DNA from: Symsagittifera roscoffensis
Lineage: Eukaryota > Xenacoelomorpha > Acoela > Convolutidae
Direction of reading: 5' to 3'
Length of the DNA: 60,000 bases
Assembly (NCBI RefSeq): GCF_963678635.1
Contig: NC_087062.1
Location: 32,587,651 to 32,647,650, forward strand
Of the stretch, positions 25,792-37,435 are shown in pieces; position 1 is the first letter of the stretch, and every line of letters begins with the position of its first letter. The position numbers and the translations under genes are program-made. The notes under the pieces are model-generated. The model did no database searches and had not been told where the DNA came from. It worked only from the letters and a program-made list of their open reading frames with translations.

Positions 25792-26731
25792 TGTAACAGT
25801 CGCCTACTGCAGTCACATATGAGGCTTAAGAAAAATGGGCCCTATAACCATTGGCTCAAGAGTCAGGGACACTATCTCTTGTGTTTTTGTACCTCAAATC
25901 AGTCGGAGCCAATTCGGTTCGCTTGTGACATGAGACTACGACCCGTTACAGCTTAAAGGCTACTACTAAAATATCCCCCCACTCTAGAATTAGAAACGTC
26001 CCCATACTTAGGTCTCTAGGTACCCAAAATACATGAACGCCGTTAAAAACCGGGTCGGAACAATCCGTTAAGTTACTTTTTATTAGACAGTGGAACTTTG
26101 ATCCATTTCAGATGGATCAACCTAAAACTCGCCTTACCTCAACATACCAATTATAAAACACACTCTAGAAATTTAAATTAGTACTCACATTGTAGCACGC
26201 TCAAGAACCAGGAAGTAAATAAGTCGGTGAGCAACTCAAGAATCAATAAAGTAACTAAAATGAGTTGATGCACTCGAGTACAAGGAGTAATTAAATTGGT
26301 AAGCAACTCAAGAATTAGATAATATAACTAGATAAGTTTAATACTGGTCAGTTTTGGTAACAGAAGTAAATTCTGGCTCTAGAATTGGAGTTTTTATATG
26401 AACCATTGGGACACTCAAGCTGTCCACCTTTCCATTGAAGGCTCACTCTAGTTTGTTCCGAATCGTTGTTCTCTCTTCTTTTTATTATCTCTCTTCCTAT
26501 TCCGGTATAAGACAGCTCTACTCGTGTCCTATTTTATATCTGTTTTTCTTGAGCAATTTCCCGCAATTGTAAATTCGGATGTTCTGATCTTTCACTTTTT
26601 GTTTTTAGTTGGTACGAGAAAACTGAGCATGACAGGCTCCATTCGAAATTTTGAAAATTAAACCTTCACTCCAAAATTACGTATTTTTGTGTCTCTCAAG
26701 GTCAAACTTCCAGATATGACCGACTGGCACA
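25792..26731 (-). repeat. 5' LTR of element A (940 bp), mosaic
   Basis: TG and CA ends as in the other LTRs; AATAAA on the minus strand at 26084-26079. The U3 part (about 26266-26731) is almost identical to the A 3' LTR. The R-U5 part (25792 to about 26262) instead matches the B LTR almost base for base. The joint leaves two diverged copies of a 72-bp segment side by side. A possible 5' splice site, GAG followed by GTAAGG, is at 26140-26132. Confidence 0.93.
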
Positions 26732-29700
26732 GATACGCAAAAGAAAACCGTTACCTTTGTGGACCAGGATAAAAAAGGTGAAAAGGTTGAACGAAACCTG
26801 GTGCAAGATTGTTTGTTCGGGGAGACGAACGGTGAGAAGAGCCGGCAAGTTCAAGATCAACACCCGGGACAAGGAAGTTTGTTCGGGGAGTCTGATGTAG
26901 ATGAGAAAGTTCCTGATGAGAAGCAGGACCTGGAGAACAAAGTTTTGTCCGGGGAGTTCAGATGGATGCGAAGAAAGCGCAGAACTGACCCAGGAGATCG
27001 TGCAGACTCCGTCGCAGACTCTTCAACAGATGACAATTCCCGAAGCTCAGGAATTGACACCTACTCAGACAGAAACTCGAGCTCAGAGTCGGAACTGTCA
27101 GAACTAGCGATCCACACACTACTTGTAGAAACTCGAGCAAGGGATCTGGATAGAGAGGTAAACCAGGACCCTGACAGTGATCGCTACCTCATACCAGGTG
27201 AAAGGGTCTTTGATAACGCAGCGGAAACAATAGCGGTATCGAAACGTTCGATGAGTCTGTTGCCATTAAAAGAGGTAGTCAGGACTGATCTTCAGACATT
27301 CGAACAGTAAAACACAGCCATTGGCAAAGGTTTGGTGCGTTAAGATGGAAGAAGATACGCATCAGCCCAATGAGCTGAATAGTCAAATGAGGGTTATGAA
27401 GATGTACTTGCAGGCGAGATACAGACTCTCGGATCTTCTAAGAGCGCAGAGAAATGACCGCATGACAAGCAACCTGAAAAGGTGGATCGAAAATGGTTCT
27501 CCGGACAAAGGAGACCTCGAGGAAGACAGTTACCGCATTCTGAGACAGTATTTTATGCAAAAAGACGGAAGGTTATACTCGAACAAGGACGGGATTGTGG
27601 CTTGCAAGAGAAGAGATGAAGACAAAGTCCTATACAATTATAAAGCGATAGTGTTGGCGCAACTCTATCAGACAGAACACTTATTCAGGTCGCATGATCA
27701 GATGGGCCATCAGGGGATCGACAAAGTATATCAGAGGATCCTGAAGCACTTTGAGTGGCCTGGAATGCAAAGGCATGTGAGAAGTGGGTAACAGCGTGTC
27801 TGTTGTGCCAACAGGTCAACGATCCAAGGAAATTGCGATTTCCCTTACAATCGATCGAGTCGTCTGAATTCAACGAGGTAGTGCAGATAGATCACCAAAA
27901 GATATGCATGACAGACAGTGGTTATAATCAAGTCTTGCTCATGATAGATCACTTCACGAAGTATGCAGAGGCCGTGCCCTGCATAACTGCCTCAGCGGAA
28001 GAGACGTGCGACCACCTGATAAATACGTGGATAGCGAGACATGGTTGTCCGATGACGTTTCAATCGGATAACGGAACAGCTTTCGTAGGAGAACTCACGA
28101 AAGAGCTTATGAGACGCTCACAGGTTGCTCAAGCTCACTCCACGACATAACATCCCTAGACGAATGGCTTTGTGGAAAGGCAGAATCGAACGTTAGTGTC
28201 GATGCTGAGGGTATATTGTTCCAGGTACATGACCAATTGGGACAGATACCTTCCACAGGTGATGGGAGCTTATAATAGCACGCAGCACTCCACCAGCGGA
28301 GTTGGGCCGCATATGATGCTAACGGGACATGAGAAGTCTTTGCCCTTGAATTTCTTCTACCCAAAGTATGAGGGTAAGAAGACGTCACCACAGGTCTATG
28401 TAAGGGATGTAATTAGACGTCAGCAAGAGTTGAACGACTTGTGTAGACAAAATACTCAGCAGGCACAGGCAAGGCAGAGGAAAAGATTTGACAAGAAAGC
28501 AGCTGGTGCAAAAACTTATTCGGTAGGGGACTACTTATGGGCATTTCAGAACGTCATACCACCGAAAGGAACAAAAAAGCTCCTAAAAAAGTGGAGGGGA
28601 CCCTTCATGATTACGGAGGTGCACCAGGAGGGACGCTTTTATAGACTGAGCACTGTCCGAACGGCTCATTACGAAAACATTAGGCCACACAATCCATAGA
28701 CAGAAGACTGGTGTATACCTGCAGACATGGAAGAGGGGGATTACCTAATGATGGACCCTGCTTGTGAGGTCAACGAGAAGGGCACCAGGAAAAAGAACGA
28801 TGGAAACGAATTCGCAGAGGAAGGAACAAGTACCGGACCAGGATCCAAATGAGGTGATTGAAGCAGATGAAGAAACCTTACCCTGCGCAGAAGAGGACTG
28901 ACAAGACCCTGAACAAAGGGAGGTTCCGTTCACGATACAGACTCGACAGAATGACAGGACAAGATCCAAGAAGAATTATAACCCTTACGGCGACGACTTT
29001 GTAGTGGACAGCATAGATCTAATGAAGATAATGGAAGAAATAGTAGGTCTAAAAGATATAACTGTGTCACAGAACATTGACATAGTCGATGATCACGACA
29101 AGGATTGGAGCGAGGACCGGTCGAAACCCGAGGTAGAATTCGACGACGAGCAACAGCAATCCTACGAACAAGAGTTAACGATTCTTCGTGTCTTGGAATG
29201 GTTGAACGAAAAGACGTCGAACCCAAAGGAGACCAGTGTCACGATTCAAGATGTAGATCGTGAAAGCATGAAATACAGGAAAACCGAACGAGAAGATCCT
29301 TCCTGGGCTGCCCAGAAGGGGCGACTACTCATTCCGGCTTCCAACCTCGACTTGATATCCGGTATGCGATCGACGGGGACGTCAATGGATATTTTTGTCC
29401 GGGGAGTAGGGTAGGACTTACCCACACTGAAACTTTATTAATAAAAAAATTAAGAATAGCAAGAGAGACAGGAGATTTATAAGCGGAAACAGACGAGGAC
29501 CCTAAGAAACCGGACAAAGGGAGGGTAGTTAAGTCTTATTTCAACTTACCAAATGAATATTCAAGTAGCATAATACTAACAGACAGCGATTTCATACACA
29601 CAAATAGAACATGTGCGATAGCAATCAGAGCAGACATGAGTTTTAAGACAGCGTTAGCAGCAGATTTTAAGAGAGAATATGAAAACATAGAATTCTTTTG

Positions 29701-30017
29701 GAAGCAAAGACCAGGAATAGGGGGTGTAGCAGCCTTGCCTCCAGTGGCGTCACAGACACCGGGAAAGTACTTATGCTTCTTGGTGACAAGGGCGACGGAG
29801 AAGCGCACGTGGACTCAGAAAATCTAGTCTTGTCCTTGACGAGATTGAGAGACTTCCTCGTGGAAATGGAAGTAATGGAGCTTTCGCTTCCAGTGTACGA
29901 TCCTACAGAGGGCGACTGCCTCCACGGAACTATACGCGCTCGCTGATACACGTAATCCTCTCTGGTACTAATATACAAGTATACTTGCATAAGAAATATT
30001 ACTTAAGTATAGGTTGA
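26732..30017 (+). pseudogene. pol: Element C pol remnant: linker, integrase, tail, macro-like domain
   Basis: Continues the pol frame broken at 2459. First comes the linker with repeated LFGE/LSGE segments (26810-26960), then integrase: zinc region RSHDQMGHQG near 27690 with TACLLC near 27795, catalytic Asp in VQIDHQ near 27890, Asp in FQSDNG near 28065, Glu in VERQNR near 28175, and the GPF end near 28595. The acidic tail follows (28700-29400), then the macro-like domain (MSFKTALAADFKREYE at 29636), ending with a stop at 30015-30017. Stops or shifts occur near 27310, 27790, 28150, 28699, 29414 and 29825. The three catalytic integrase residues are all still encoded, unlike in B. Confidence 0.88.
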
Positions 30018-30206
30018 GTTTAGGTGGCATACAGGGGGCGTCATACTAAATGTGTGTTGTGTGTGATATGTGTTATGTGTTATGTTATGTAGACATAAGG
30101 GTAGGAAGGAGTTAGTGACCACGAGCAACTGAATGACAATCTTAGGAATAGATCCAAACTTTGGACTGTCCAATCTTAGGTCGAATTCCAAAACTTTAGA
30201 AACTGA
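30018..30206 (+). other. Element C spacer, GT-rich
   Basis: Noncoding, with a GTGTGTTATGT-rich patch near 30050-30090. In B the equivalent interval from the macro stop to the ORF2 C-terminal part is about 5 kb; here about 0.3 kb remains. Confidence 0.6.
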
Positions 30207-31406
30207 TTGATTTTAGTAAATTTTAAGATCAAAAATTTTTTATATGACTGTTTTAAACAAAAATTTAATATAAAACTAGTGAAAACTCCTAGGCTGAGAG
30301 CGTTTGAGACCAATGAAAGGACGGTAGCGAAAATCGCGGAAACGATGGATCCGTGTTTTGTGGGCAGAAATGCCGCAGTGTTACAGTACACTCGATTTGC
30401 TTACACGGATCAAGCGACGAGAAGGCGAATAAGCAATAGAGCTGAGTTATCTGAGGCCTCCCTGATTTTGACGAGTGTGAAACCAGAGTTAACAGTGGGA
30501 GGAACGCTACGGACGAGAAACTTCGGCTATGAGGAGATCAAAAAAGTCTATGGAGATGAGGAAGATCAGTCAGCCGTCAGGCTAATCATACCCAACTTTC
30601 CGAAAGGGGCCAGAACTGAAGAGCAAGGGCCCTCAAATTCGAAAGACAGATCAGAAGGAGATGATGGGCAGGGAGGAAGCCGTCGATCGGAAGAGCCTAT
30701 GCAACAGGATCCCGATCAAGCTGAGCAGGAGGCTGATAAAGCATCGACAGGAGGAATATCCAGCCTAGATTTCAATTTCCTCAGTGACTTTGGAAACAAC
30801 GCAGACGCGTTGGAAACGACTGAACCAGCAAACGAAGGTACTTTCACACTGGAACCTCCGTCGGCTTTTGTGGAAACGAACCGGGATTTGCCGGAATGCA
30901 GCTCTCCGGGCAATTCTAAAGACAGAGAACAAAGACTCCTTATGGAATCACCAAGGAGAAGAAGGATAGAAGGCGCTGGCAAAAAACCCTTCTTGGGACC
31001 GATACCCGAAGAAGAGCGGGAGGTGCATCAACGAGACCATAAAAATAGGACGGGATGTAGATTGGACAGAGTGGCCTTTATGGAAGAAGTCTCGACAGTA
31101 GTTCAGAGCTACGGAACGCAGTCCATTTTGAAAGTAGGTCCCAATCGACCACTAATGCGGGAAGTCCTTGACAAACTCGACGAGTTTGAAGGGAGATTGA
31201 GTGAGTTGTTGATCGACTCAGCCACTGACAAAAGTGAGGCAAAATTGGTGATCGATAAGATCAATGAAATGAAGATGAAGCTGGGCAGCAAAGTGGTATT
31301 GAGGAAAGCGTCAAAGACTAAGGTGGATTCTGAAATCTCGATAAAAGCTGTCAACTCAGCGAAAAAAAAAGCGAGTCGACGAAGCTATGGATTTGGGACA
31401 AGGTGA
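30207..31406 (+). pseudogene. Element C ORF2 remnant (C-terminal part only)
   Basis: An open frame of about 400 codons. From about 30330 it can be aligned with the C-terminal quarter of ORF2 in B: MDPCFVGRNAA against WDPLFIGYTAA, and FMEEVSTVV near the end against FKEELWDTVV. The first 40 residues have no counterpart and the true start is unclear. The coiled coil and both SGNH-like domains of A and B are missing. The frame is not interrupted and ends on TGATG, the junction with ORF3 also seen in A and B. It may be a deletion product or show that the C lineage has a short ORF2. Confidence 0.65.
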
Positions 31407-31408
31407 TG
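31404..31408 (+). promoter_or_regulatory. TGATG stop-start overlap, ORF2/ORF3 (element C)
   Basis: TGA 31404-31406 ends the ORF2 remnant and ATG 31406-31408 opens the ORF3 frame, which then runs ten codons to a stop in this decayed copy. The pentamer is preserved although the surrounding protein has diverged strongly from A and B. Confidence 0.65.
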
Positions 31409-34372
31409 ATCGATTGCCTGGCACAGACAGAATGTTGACTGATGTAGCACCCATTCTCATGGCAGGGATACAATCAACAGGCTATAAATCCAACCGAGTG
31501 ACCGCACTCTGACTGCAGCAATATTGGAAATGGAGATACTTAGCCAATGTGGGGAGAGTACTAAGAAAGAATTTAAACCGTCTCCCATGAACCACGGAAA
31601 AGGAAGTACCGTAGGACAACTAGTCCCAGTGGAATATAACCGACTGACACTGTCGGAGACTGTATCAATAGAGGAACCCGCCGGTAGATACATGAAGATG
31701 TTGGAGTACAAAAGCTCGGCCAGAGAACACTTAATGGCTCTGGAAGTCAAAAATGCCATGTAAGGTTATCTGGAGAGCATGATGAAGGCATATGGGACTC
31801 TAGCATCGTCTGAGATGCAGGCAGAGACGATTGAGCAGTTGGTGAGCCTTTCATGAAAAGCAGTAGTGTTACGGTACTTCGAGGAAGAAATGAGGACCTC
31901 GCCGAAGATACACGCTCTGATAGCAGTACCTTACGTGAGAACTGAATTACAGCTGCAGTTCGCCTGGTGCATGATCGGACTGACTCGCGGGGAATATGAT
32001 TCAGAGGAAAGGAAAAGATCAAAGGAAGACAAGGTATTCCTGATGACGAGCATGAGAGATCTGACAATCCAAGAGGGAGCAGCAATAGCGTGCGCGAAGC
32101 GGAGAGACGCTCTCTGTTTCATCCGGTTCATGATAGAGCAAATTTCAGTGCCAGCCTTGAACACCTGTGTCAAGATGGTGGGAGAAGGCGATGAACGAGC
32201 GAAAGCCTTACTCTTGCTAGCACTGCTGGATATATATCAGAGCAAACCAACGCAAGTGAACATGAAAGAACATGTGGAACTAGAACCGATGAGGAAAATA
32301 GATGAAATCAGGAGATTCTCAAACAAAGAGCTGAGGCTCACTAAGGAATCTATGGGAGCAATGCCGAAATCCTGTGAATACTGTGGACCGATCAGGAAGA
32401 AGTCCTACAGTTATGTTTCAGGGATCATAGGGATAGCGTATAATCCATTCCTAAATGAAGACATACGTGATTACTTCTTTGATTACGAGCAGTGTTGCTA
32501 AGTAGTGTTGCTAAGTAGTGTTGCTAATCGGCAGACCAGGCTGGGACTAGTCTTGCCAGAATCCGACAAACGAGTAGAGTTTGGATTGGGATTCTCAGAT
32601 GAATTACTGAGAACGAGCTTGATGGTGGTATGGGAACTGATGAGACCCTCATGGTGTCCTAGTCCCAACGCTGATTCGATACTGCTTGCAACACAAGATT
32701 TACAGAGGGAACTGAATCCATACTGTAATCTGCGTGACCTTAATATGATCTATAACGTGATGACAACAGCCTGTAGGAGCAACGGAGAAGACAAAGTAGA
32801 GTTGCCTGGCTGGGTACCACAGGACTGGGTTAGACCTGGTAGCTGTCTGGCAGAATCCTGTGGACTGGAAGGTCACGTTTGTGGAGGTCTAGATTGCGTG
32901 AAAACCCTGGAGAAACAACACGAGCAATTGACAATATTGTTTGGGAACATTGTGATGAAAGCGAAAACGGAAACGGAGCTGATCGCAGAGTGTCATGGAG
33001 GAACCGAGGTGAATCTAGTGACTGCACTAGGATTCTACAGCATGTTTGGTTCTTTAGACTCACTATTGAATCTAGAACAGAAACATTAGTTGGTCACGGC
33101 CATCAGTATAGAAGTTTTCCCAGGAGTTTTGCAGACTGAGCAAAAGCATATAAGAAAATGGAGGGAAGCGATCGAGGCGGAAATAAAAATCTGACACAGT
33201 GAAACTTATCGAAGACCATCGGGAGCGCGATATTTGGTGGGATCGACATTAGCTCCAATGTGCAAGAGCAGATACCCAGTGCATTTCGTAGCTGTGAATG
33301 TAAAAAATACGAGAACGATTGTGGATCAGGCCTTCTCAGTGCCAAAGTGTGCAAAACTAGCGAGAATGTTGGAAAAGTCTTATGAATTACTGTGGAAAAT
33401 AATCTCAGAGAGAACTAAGGAGTAGTTGGAATCGACACTGGGAAAGAAGTTCATGGGATACGTCAGTGGGAACTTCAGTGACTTTGATAGACAAAAACAG
33501 AGAGGATCAACCGTTACGGGTTACAACACAGTAGATGAGAATGATGAAGTCCACTGAGTGATGATGGAAGTGGAACCACTACTGGAAGCTTCGGGAAAGC
33601 GGAATTGGAGAAGCATCATGTTAATATATGACAAGTTTCCCTGCCATTGCTTGCTGCAAACATGGCGGTACCCCGGGCGTAGTAATCTGGTGTTGATCTG
33701 GGACTCTGGAGAGCTGCTCTCCATGGGTTTACCAGACTCATCACGGCCCATAACGATAGTGATAGTGGGAGTTATGATGGCGATACGATGGCTGGAAGCT
33801 CATGTGAAGGAGAACAATAGACAAGAGGCACCAACGAGAGAACAAATGCAGAAATTGGATTGTCTAAAAGATTTAGATCTTTTTGAGACAATGTGCAAGA
33901 TTCTGAACATTCCGAGGGAAGTGAAAAAGATATGGGCAAGAAGACGACTGATGCCGTGGTTTAGAGCCAACATGACTGCATGGTTGTGCGAATATGTCAA
34001 GAAACATATGTCGAAGCACGGCAGATTGTACAGTACGTATCAGCTGGACATTGGAGCAGGCGCTTTCAAGCGAGATTTTGTAACTCATCGGAATGCAGTG
34101 ACCACCGCCGTAAAGAGAATATCCAGGATGAAAGGGAGAAAGAAGAGATGTTGAAGGAAGATTTGGAGAGAAATTTGACGTTGTGTCTCCACAACAGCTT
34201 CAGCAGGAACAGAGAATCTAACGTTGACCCCCTACCTTGTTGTAAACAGAGGGTAGAAGAGCAGAAGTGTTGGAGGACTGCTTCCAACAGCGTCAGAATA
34301 GCTACCGATGTGTTGCAAGACACAGAGACTGAAAGTGCAGAGTCAATGTCGCAGGAGGTGATGGAGCATTGA
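31406..34372 (+). pseudogene. Element C ORF3 remnant
   Basis: Decayed relative of ORF3 of A and B, in pieces at 31524-31763, 31866-32501, 32505-33089, 33234-33425, 33558-34154 and 33980-34372. Recognisable blocks: FEEEMRTSPKIHALIAVPYV, YVSGIIGIAYNPFLN, LMRPSWCPSPNADS, a Cys-rich GSCLAESCGLEGHVCGG, FSVPKCAKLARM and the C-terminal LCLHNSFSRNRES. The cysteine pattern and the tryptophans in the C-terminal block are shared with B, so these are the conserved core of this unknown family. Confidence 0.8.
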
Positions 34373-34777
34373 CAAATGGCCGAAAAACAAGATGCAAAAA
34401 GAAACGAAATTAGAAGAAGTTAGAAGTTTTAGAACTTCTAAATGACGAAAAAAGAAGAAACACAGAAGTGACGGAAGAGAAGAAGTTAAAACTAACCTGC
34501 AAACTAACACCTTTTAACACCTAGGAGAAAACGTTTTAAATCAGGGCATTGACATTGGAAGTCAGAAAAAATGTTTTATCTTAAGCCATATCTTCGAAAG
34601 TGCAGATTAGTGAAAGAATTTGGAAGGCTATAGTGATGTAGTATGATGCCACTTATATTCTGCAGTGAGTCAATATGACGTGGATAAAAAGGATTTATTG
34701 CATTTTGTAAATTCTGTTCGAATTTTACGAACACTGCGAGATTTAATGGGGACTTTGACCGGGCTAACCGGGGAGTA
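34373..34777 (+). other. Element C 3' untranslated region with polypurine tract
   Basis: AT-rich and noncoding. It ends with CCGGGGAGTA at 34768-34777 directly before the LTR, the same string that precedes the LTR in B. Confidence 0.7.
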
Positions 34778-35682
34778 TGTGACATTCGACCAGAATGGAC
34801 GAAAATGCAATTTCGGATTATTAACAGCTAACCTTCCGAATTGGCTGTTCTAGAGGATTAACAGTGTTATTCAGAAGGTTGAACGAATCGTGAGGGCTGA
34901 AGGATTTGGAAATTCTTAAATTTTAAAAATTCGAATTGTGACGTCACACTTCTGAGAAACGTCAAAAACGGCCATTTTATTTTGGAAAAAAATCCAAAAT
35001 AGAAACAGAACAACGAGATAGGTTGCGAAAACAACTACGATGTTTGAGAGAAAAACGAAAGTACGACAAATTGTTAGCAGAGACCGCTCCGAAATGCAAC
35101 GATTGTGTCGCTGCAATCGTTGCAAGACCATTCACAACAACGGTGAAGGGTACAAACCAGCCTTCCTGATAGGAGATAAGGGTGTTATTTCCCCGGATTC
35201 AGAAATCATTGTATATAAACTTTAAACATTGTATATAAACTTTTAGCTTCCCGATTATGTCCTGAATTGAATTTATTTAACATCTGAATTCATTTTCTGA
35301 CGATGAGAAGCTAGGAGTTAAGGGAAAAGGTTGATCCATCTTCGATGGAGATGATGATTTTTATCTACTGATCAAAAACAATAATAATATAACAAATAGT
35401 AGTAGCCCTGTTTTTAGGAGTGACATCGTGGTCTGGTGATACTGATACCCAGCCATGAGCTCACTAATTTTGCATGTAAACAAGTTAATTTGAGTGTTTT
35501 GACCGAAGCCGGAGAACAGTAACGTTTTTGTCGACCCGATGTTAGAGAAAAGAGAGAAAACCGTCTCTACTGGCTTTGGTAGAGACGGTGAAAAGCATGT
35601 AGAGCTCTGTTTAGACGTTGGCCAGTCGTCTTAGAACCTAGCTTTATTTTCCGTCGATATGTACTTCCGGGCGAATGTTACA
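34778..35682 (+). repeat. 3' LTR of element C (905 bp)
   Basis: Starts TGTGACATTCG right after the purine tract and ends CGAATGTTACA; the B LTR starts TGTGCCAGTCG and ends CGAATGTTACA with nearly the same length (904 bp). The TTGATCCAT hairpin motif lies at 35331-35353, 553 bp in, against 575 bp in B. Overall sequence is strongly diverged. U5 holds a perfect 11-bp hairpin at 35560-35589. No 5' partner LTR is in the window. Confidence 0.8.
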
Positions 35683-35869
35683 TTTACGCCACTTGGCTTT
35701 TGATCTTTTTGTAAACATTATATAATACTGCGCCCAATTTTTCGTCGAATCACCTCCCCGACACCCATTGATCGTACTCCGGTCTACGAAGACAAGTTTC
35801 TCGGAGGCAATTCGGATTTATAAATTCGCAATATTTTTTGCATAGTTCACCAGAAGATGTTTGAAAGCT

Positions 35870-36773
35870 TGTGCCAGTCGGTCATATTTGGAAGTTTGAC
35901 CTTGAGAGAAGCAAAAAGCACTTGATTTTGGAGTGAAATTTAATTTTTCAAAATTTCGAATGGAACCTGTCATGCACGATTTTCTCGCGATAACTGAAAA
36001 TCAGAAAAGAGAAGTCAGAACGATCGAGTGACAATCGCGGGAAAGTTGCTAGAAAAATCAGTGGGAAATTGCTATTCGCAATTTCAGTAGCAATAATAAT
36101 CGAGAGTAGAGCTGTCCCATCTAAAACAGAGACGAGCGCATTCCCACGAACTGGATTGTTGTGATTGGAGTACTATTATTAACTGGACCAGAGTGAACCT
36201 TCGGTGGAAAGGTGGACAGCTAGAGTGTCCCAATGGTTCACGAGAATTTACAGTCTAGAGTAAAAACTTGTTCTTGTTATTAAAACTGACTAACATTAAA
36301 CTCATTTTAGTTACTTTATTGATTCTTGAGTTGCTCACCGACTTATTTACTTCCTGGTTCTTGAGCGTGCTACAATGTGAGTACTAATTTAAATTTCTAG
36401 AGTGTGTTTTATAATTGTTATGTTGAGGTAAGGCGAGTTTTAGGTTGATCCATCTGAAATGGATCAAAGTTCCACTGTCTAATAAAAAGTAACTTAACGG
36501 ATTGTTCCGACCCGGTTTTTAACGGCGTTCATGTATTTTGGGTATCTAGAGACCTAAGTATGGGGACGTTTCTAATTCTAGAGTGGGGGGATATTTTAGT
36601 AGTAGCCTTTAAGCTGTAACGGGTCGTAGTCTCATGTCACAAGCGAACCGAATTGGCTCCGACTGATTTGAGGTACAAAAACACAAGAGATAGTGTCCCT
36701 GACTCTTGAGCCAATGGTTATAGGGCCTATTTTTCTTAAGCCTCATGTGTGACTGCAGTAGACGAATGTTACA
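35870..36773 (+). repeat. 5' LTR of element B (904 bp)
   Basis: TGTGCCAG to GTTACA. AATAAA at 36481-36486 is a likely polyadenylation signal; a perfect 9-bp hairpin TTGATCCAT/ATGGATCAA lies at 36445-36467 just before it. GAG followed by GTAAGG at 36425-36433 resembles a 5' splice site. The start site of transcription cannot be fixed from sequence alone. Confidence 0.93.
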
Positions 36774-36784
36774 TAGTGTTTTTA

Positions 36785-36799
36785 TGGCGCTCCTGGGTG
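36785..36799 (+). promoter_or_regulatory. Probable primer-binding site of element B
   Basis: TGGCGCTCCTGGGTG, 11 nt after the LTR, identical in A. Priming tRNA not identified. Confidence 0.6.
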
Positions 36800-37249
36800 T
36801 TTACGACATCAAGACTACGGAGTCGAACCCACTTGAGACAGCTTCGGGCTGAATGCCCATTCTAGAGTACCGGTGGTACGGTTCGACAGGAACGTGCAAA
36901 CCTTCCGGTTGTACCGTGATAGCTTTTTAAGAAAACTCAAGAAAACTTCCTGGTACGCTCTCCGAACGAGGCTTAGCTAACCGAGTAAAGGGGGGCAACT
37001 AGGGGGACAAAAACACGAGCAAAAAGACAAAAAGCGAAAAAAAAACCATAAAACGAAAAAAGACAGTGACTTTGACACCAGATTAGTTGGATCAAACCTT
37101 TATATTAATTAAATAGTATACCCATACTGTTTTACAAGTTCGATCGTTTCGATCAACCTAGCAATTTAACCCAGTAACCTCAATAAAGTGCCCGAGTGTG
37201 GGGCGTTGTCAAGGGTTTTTAGATAGCTTGGAACTTAGCTCGACTACAA

Positions 37250-37435
37250 GGAGACTTGACTGGAAGAGGTGACCAGCCGAGTGGGAAAGTGGTTCAGGAG
37301 CACTTGAGCTGAACCAATAGGAGACTTGACTGGAAGAGGTGACCAGCCGAGTGGGAAAGTGGTTCAGGAGCACTTGAGCTGAACCAATAGGAGACTGGAC
37401 TAGAAGAGGTGACCAGTCGAGTGGGAAAGTAGCCA
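37250..37435 (+). repeat. 70-bp tandem repeat in the leader of element B
   Basis: Units start at 37250, 37320 and 37390; the first two are nearly identical and the third is partial and more diverged. Related to 25107-25303 in A. Confidence 0.92.

Larger units (their letters stand above)
2460..26731 (-). mobile_element. Element A: giant Ty3/gypsy-like LTR retrotransposon nested in element C
   Basis: A 24.3-kb element read right to left: 5' LTR 25792-26731, primer-binding site, leader, gag-pol 23499-14745, a duplicated block, ORF2 12632-6903, ORF3 6903-3747, polypurine tract, 3' LTR 2460-3329. LTR ends are TGTGCCAG and CTGTTACA. It lies inside pol of element C. GAT is the only sequence shared by the flanks, shorter than the 4-6 bp typical of Ty3/gypsy. 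A 1.65-kb tandem duplication adds to its length; without it the element is about 22.6 kb. All coding regions carry frameshifts or stops, so this copy is not autonomous. Confidence 0.93.
611..35682 (+). mobile_element. Element C: old, 5'-truncated giant Ty3/gypsy-like element, interrupted by element A
   Basis: The two plus-strand pieces 611-2459 and 26732-35682 form one element. Its pol linker stops at 2459 and resumes at 26732, with GAT on both sides of the insert and an open frame if the insert and one GAT are removed. Downstream come integrase, macro-like domain, ORF2 remnant, ORF3, a polypurine tract and a 3' LTR in the same order as in B. The 5' LTR, leader, gag, protease and most of RT are missing. 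Many stops and frameshifts, and much lower similarity to A and B than those have to each other, make it the oldest of the three copies. Confidence 0.85.

Noticed and set aside
35683-35869. Possible short gene or second LTR piece between C and B
   Set aside because: Only 187 bp, no frame, no match to the LTRs; most likely the DNA into which B inserted.
36811-36830. tRNA T-arm-like GGGTTCGACTCC on the opposite strand next to the primer-binding site, considered as a second part of a split primer site
   Set aside because: A tRNA with the 3' end implied by the 15-mer would not have this T arm, so the two parts do not belong to one tRNA.
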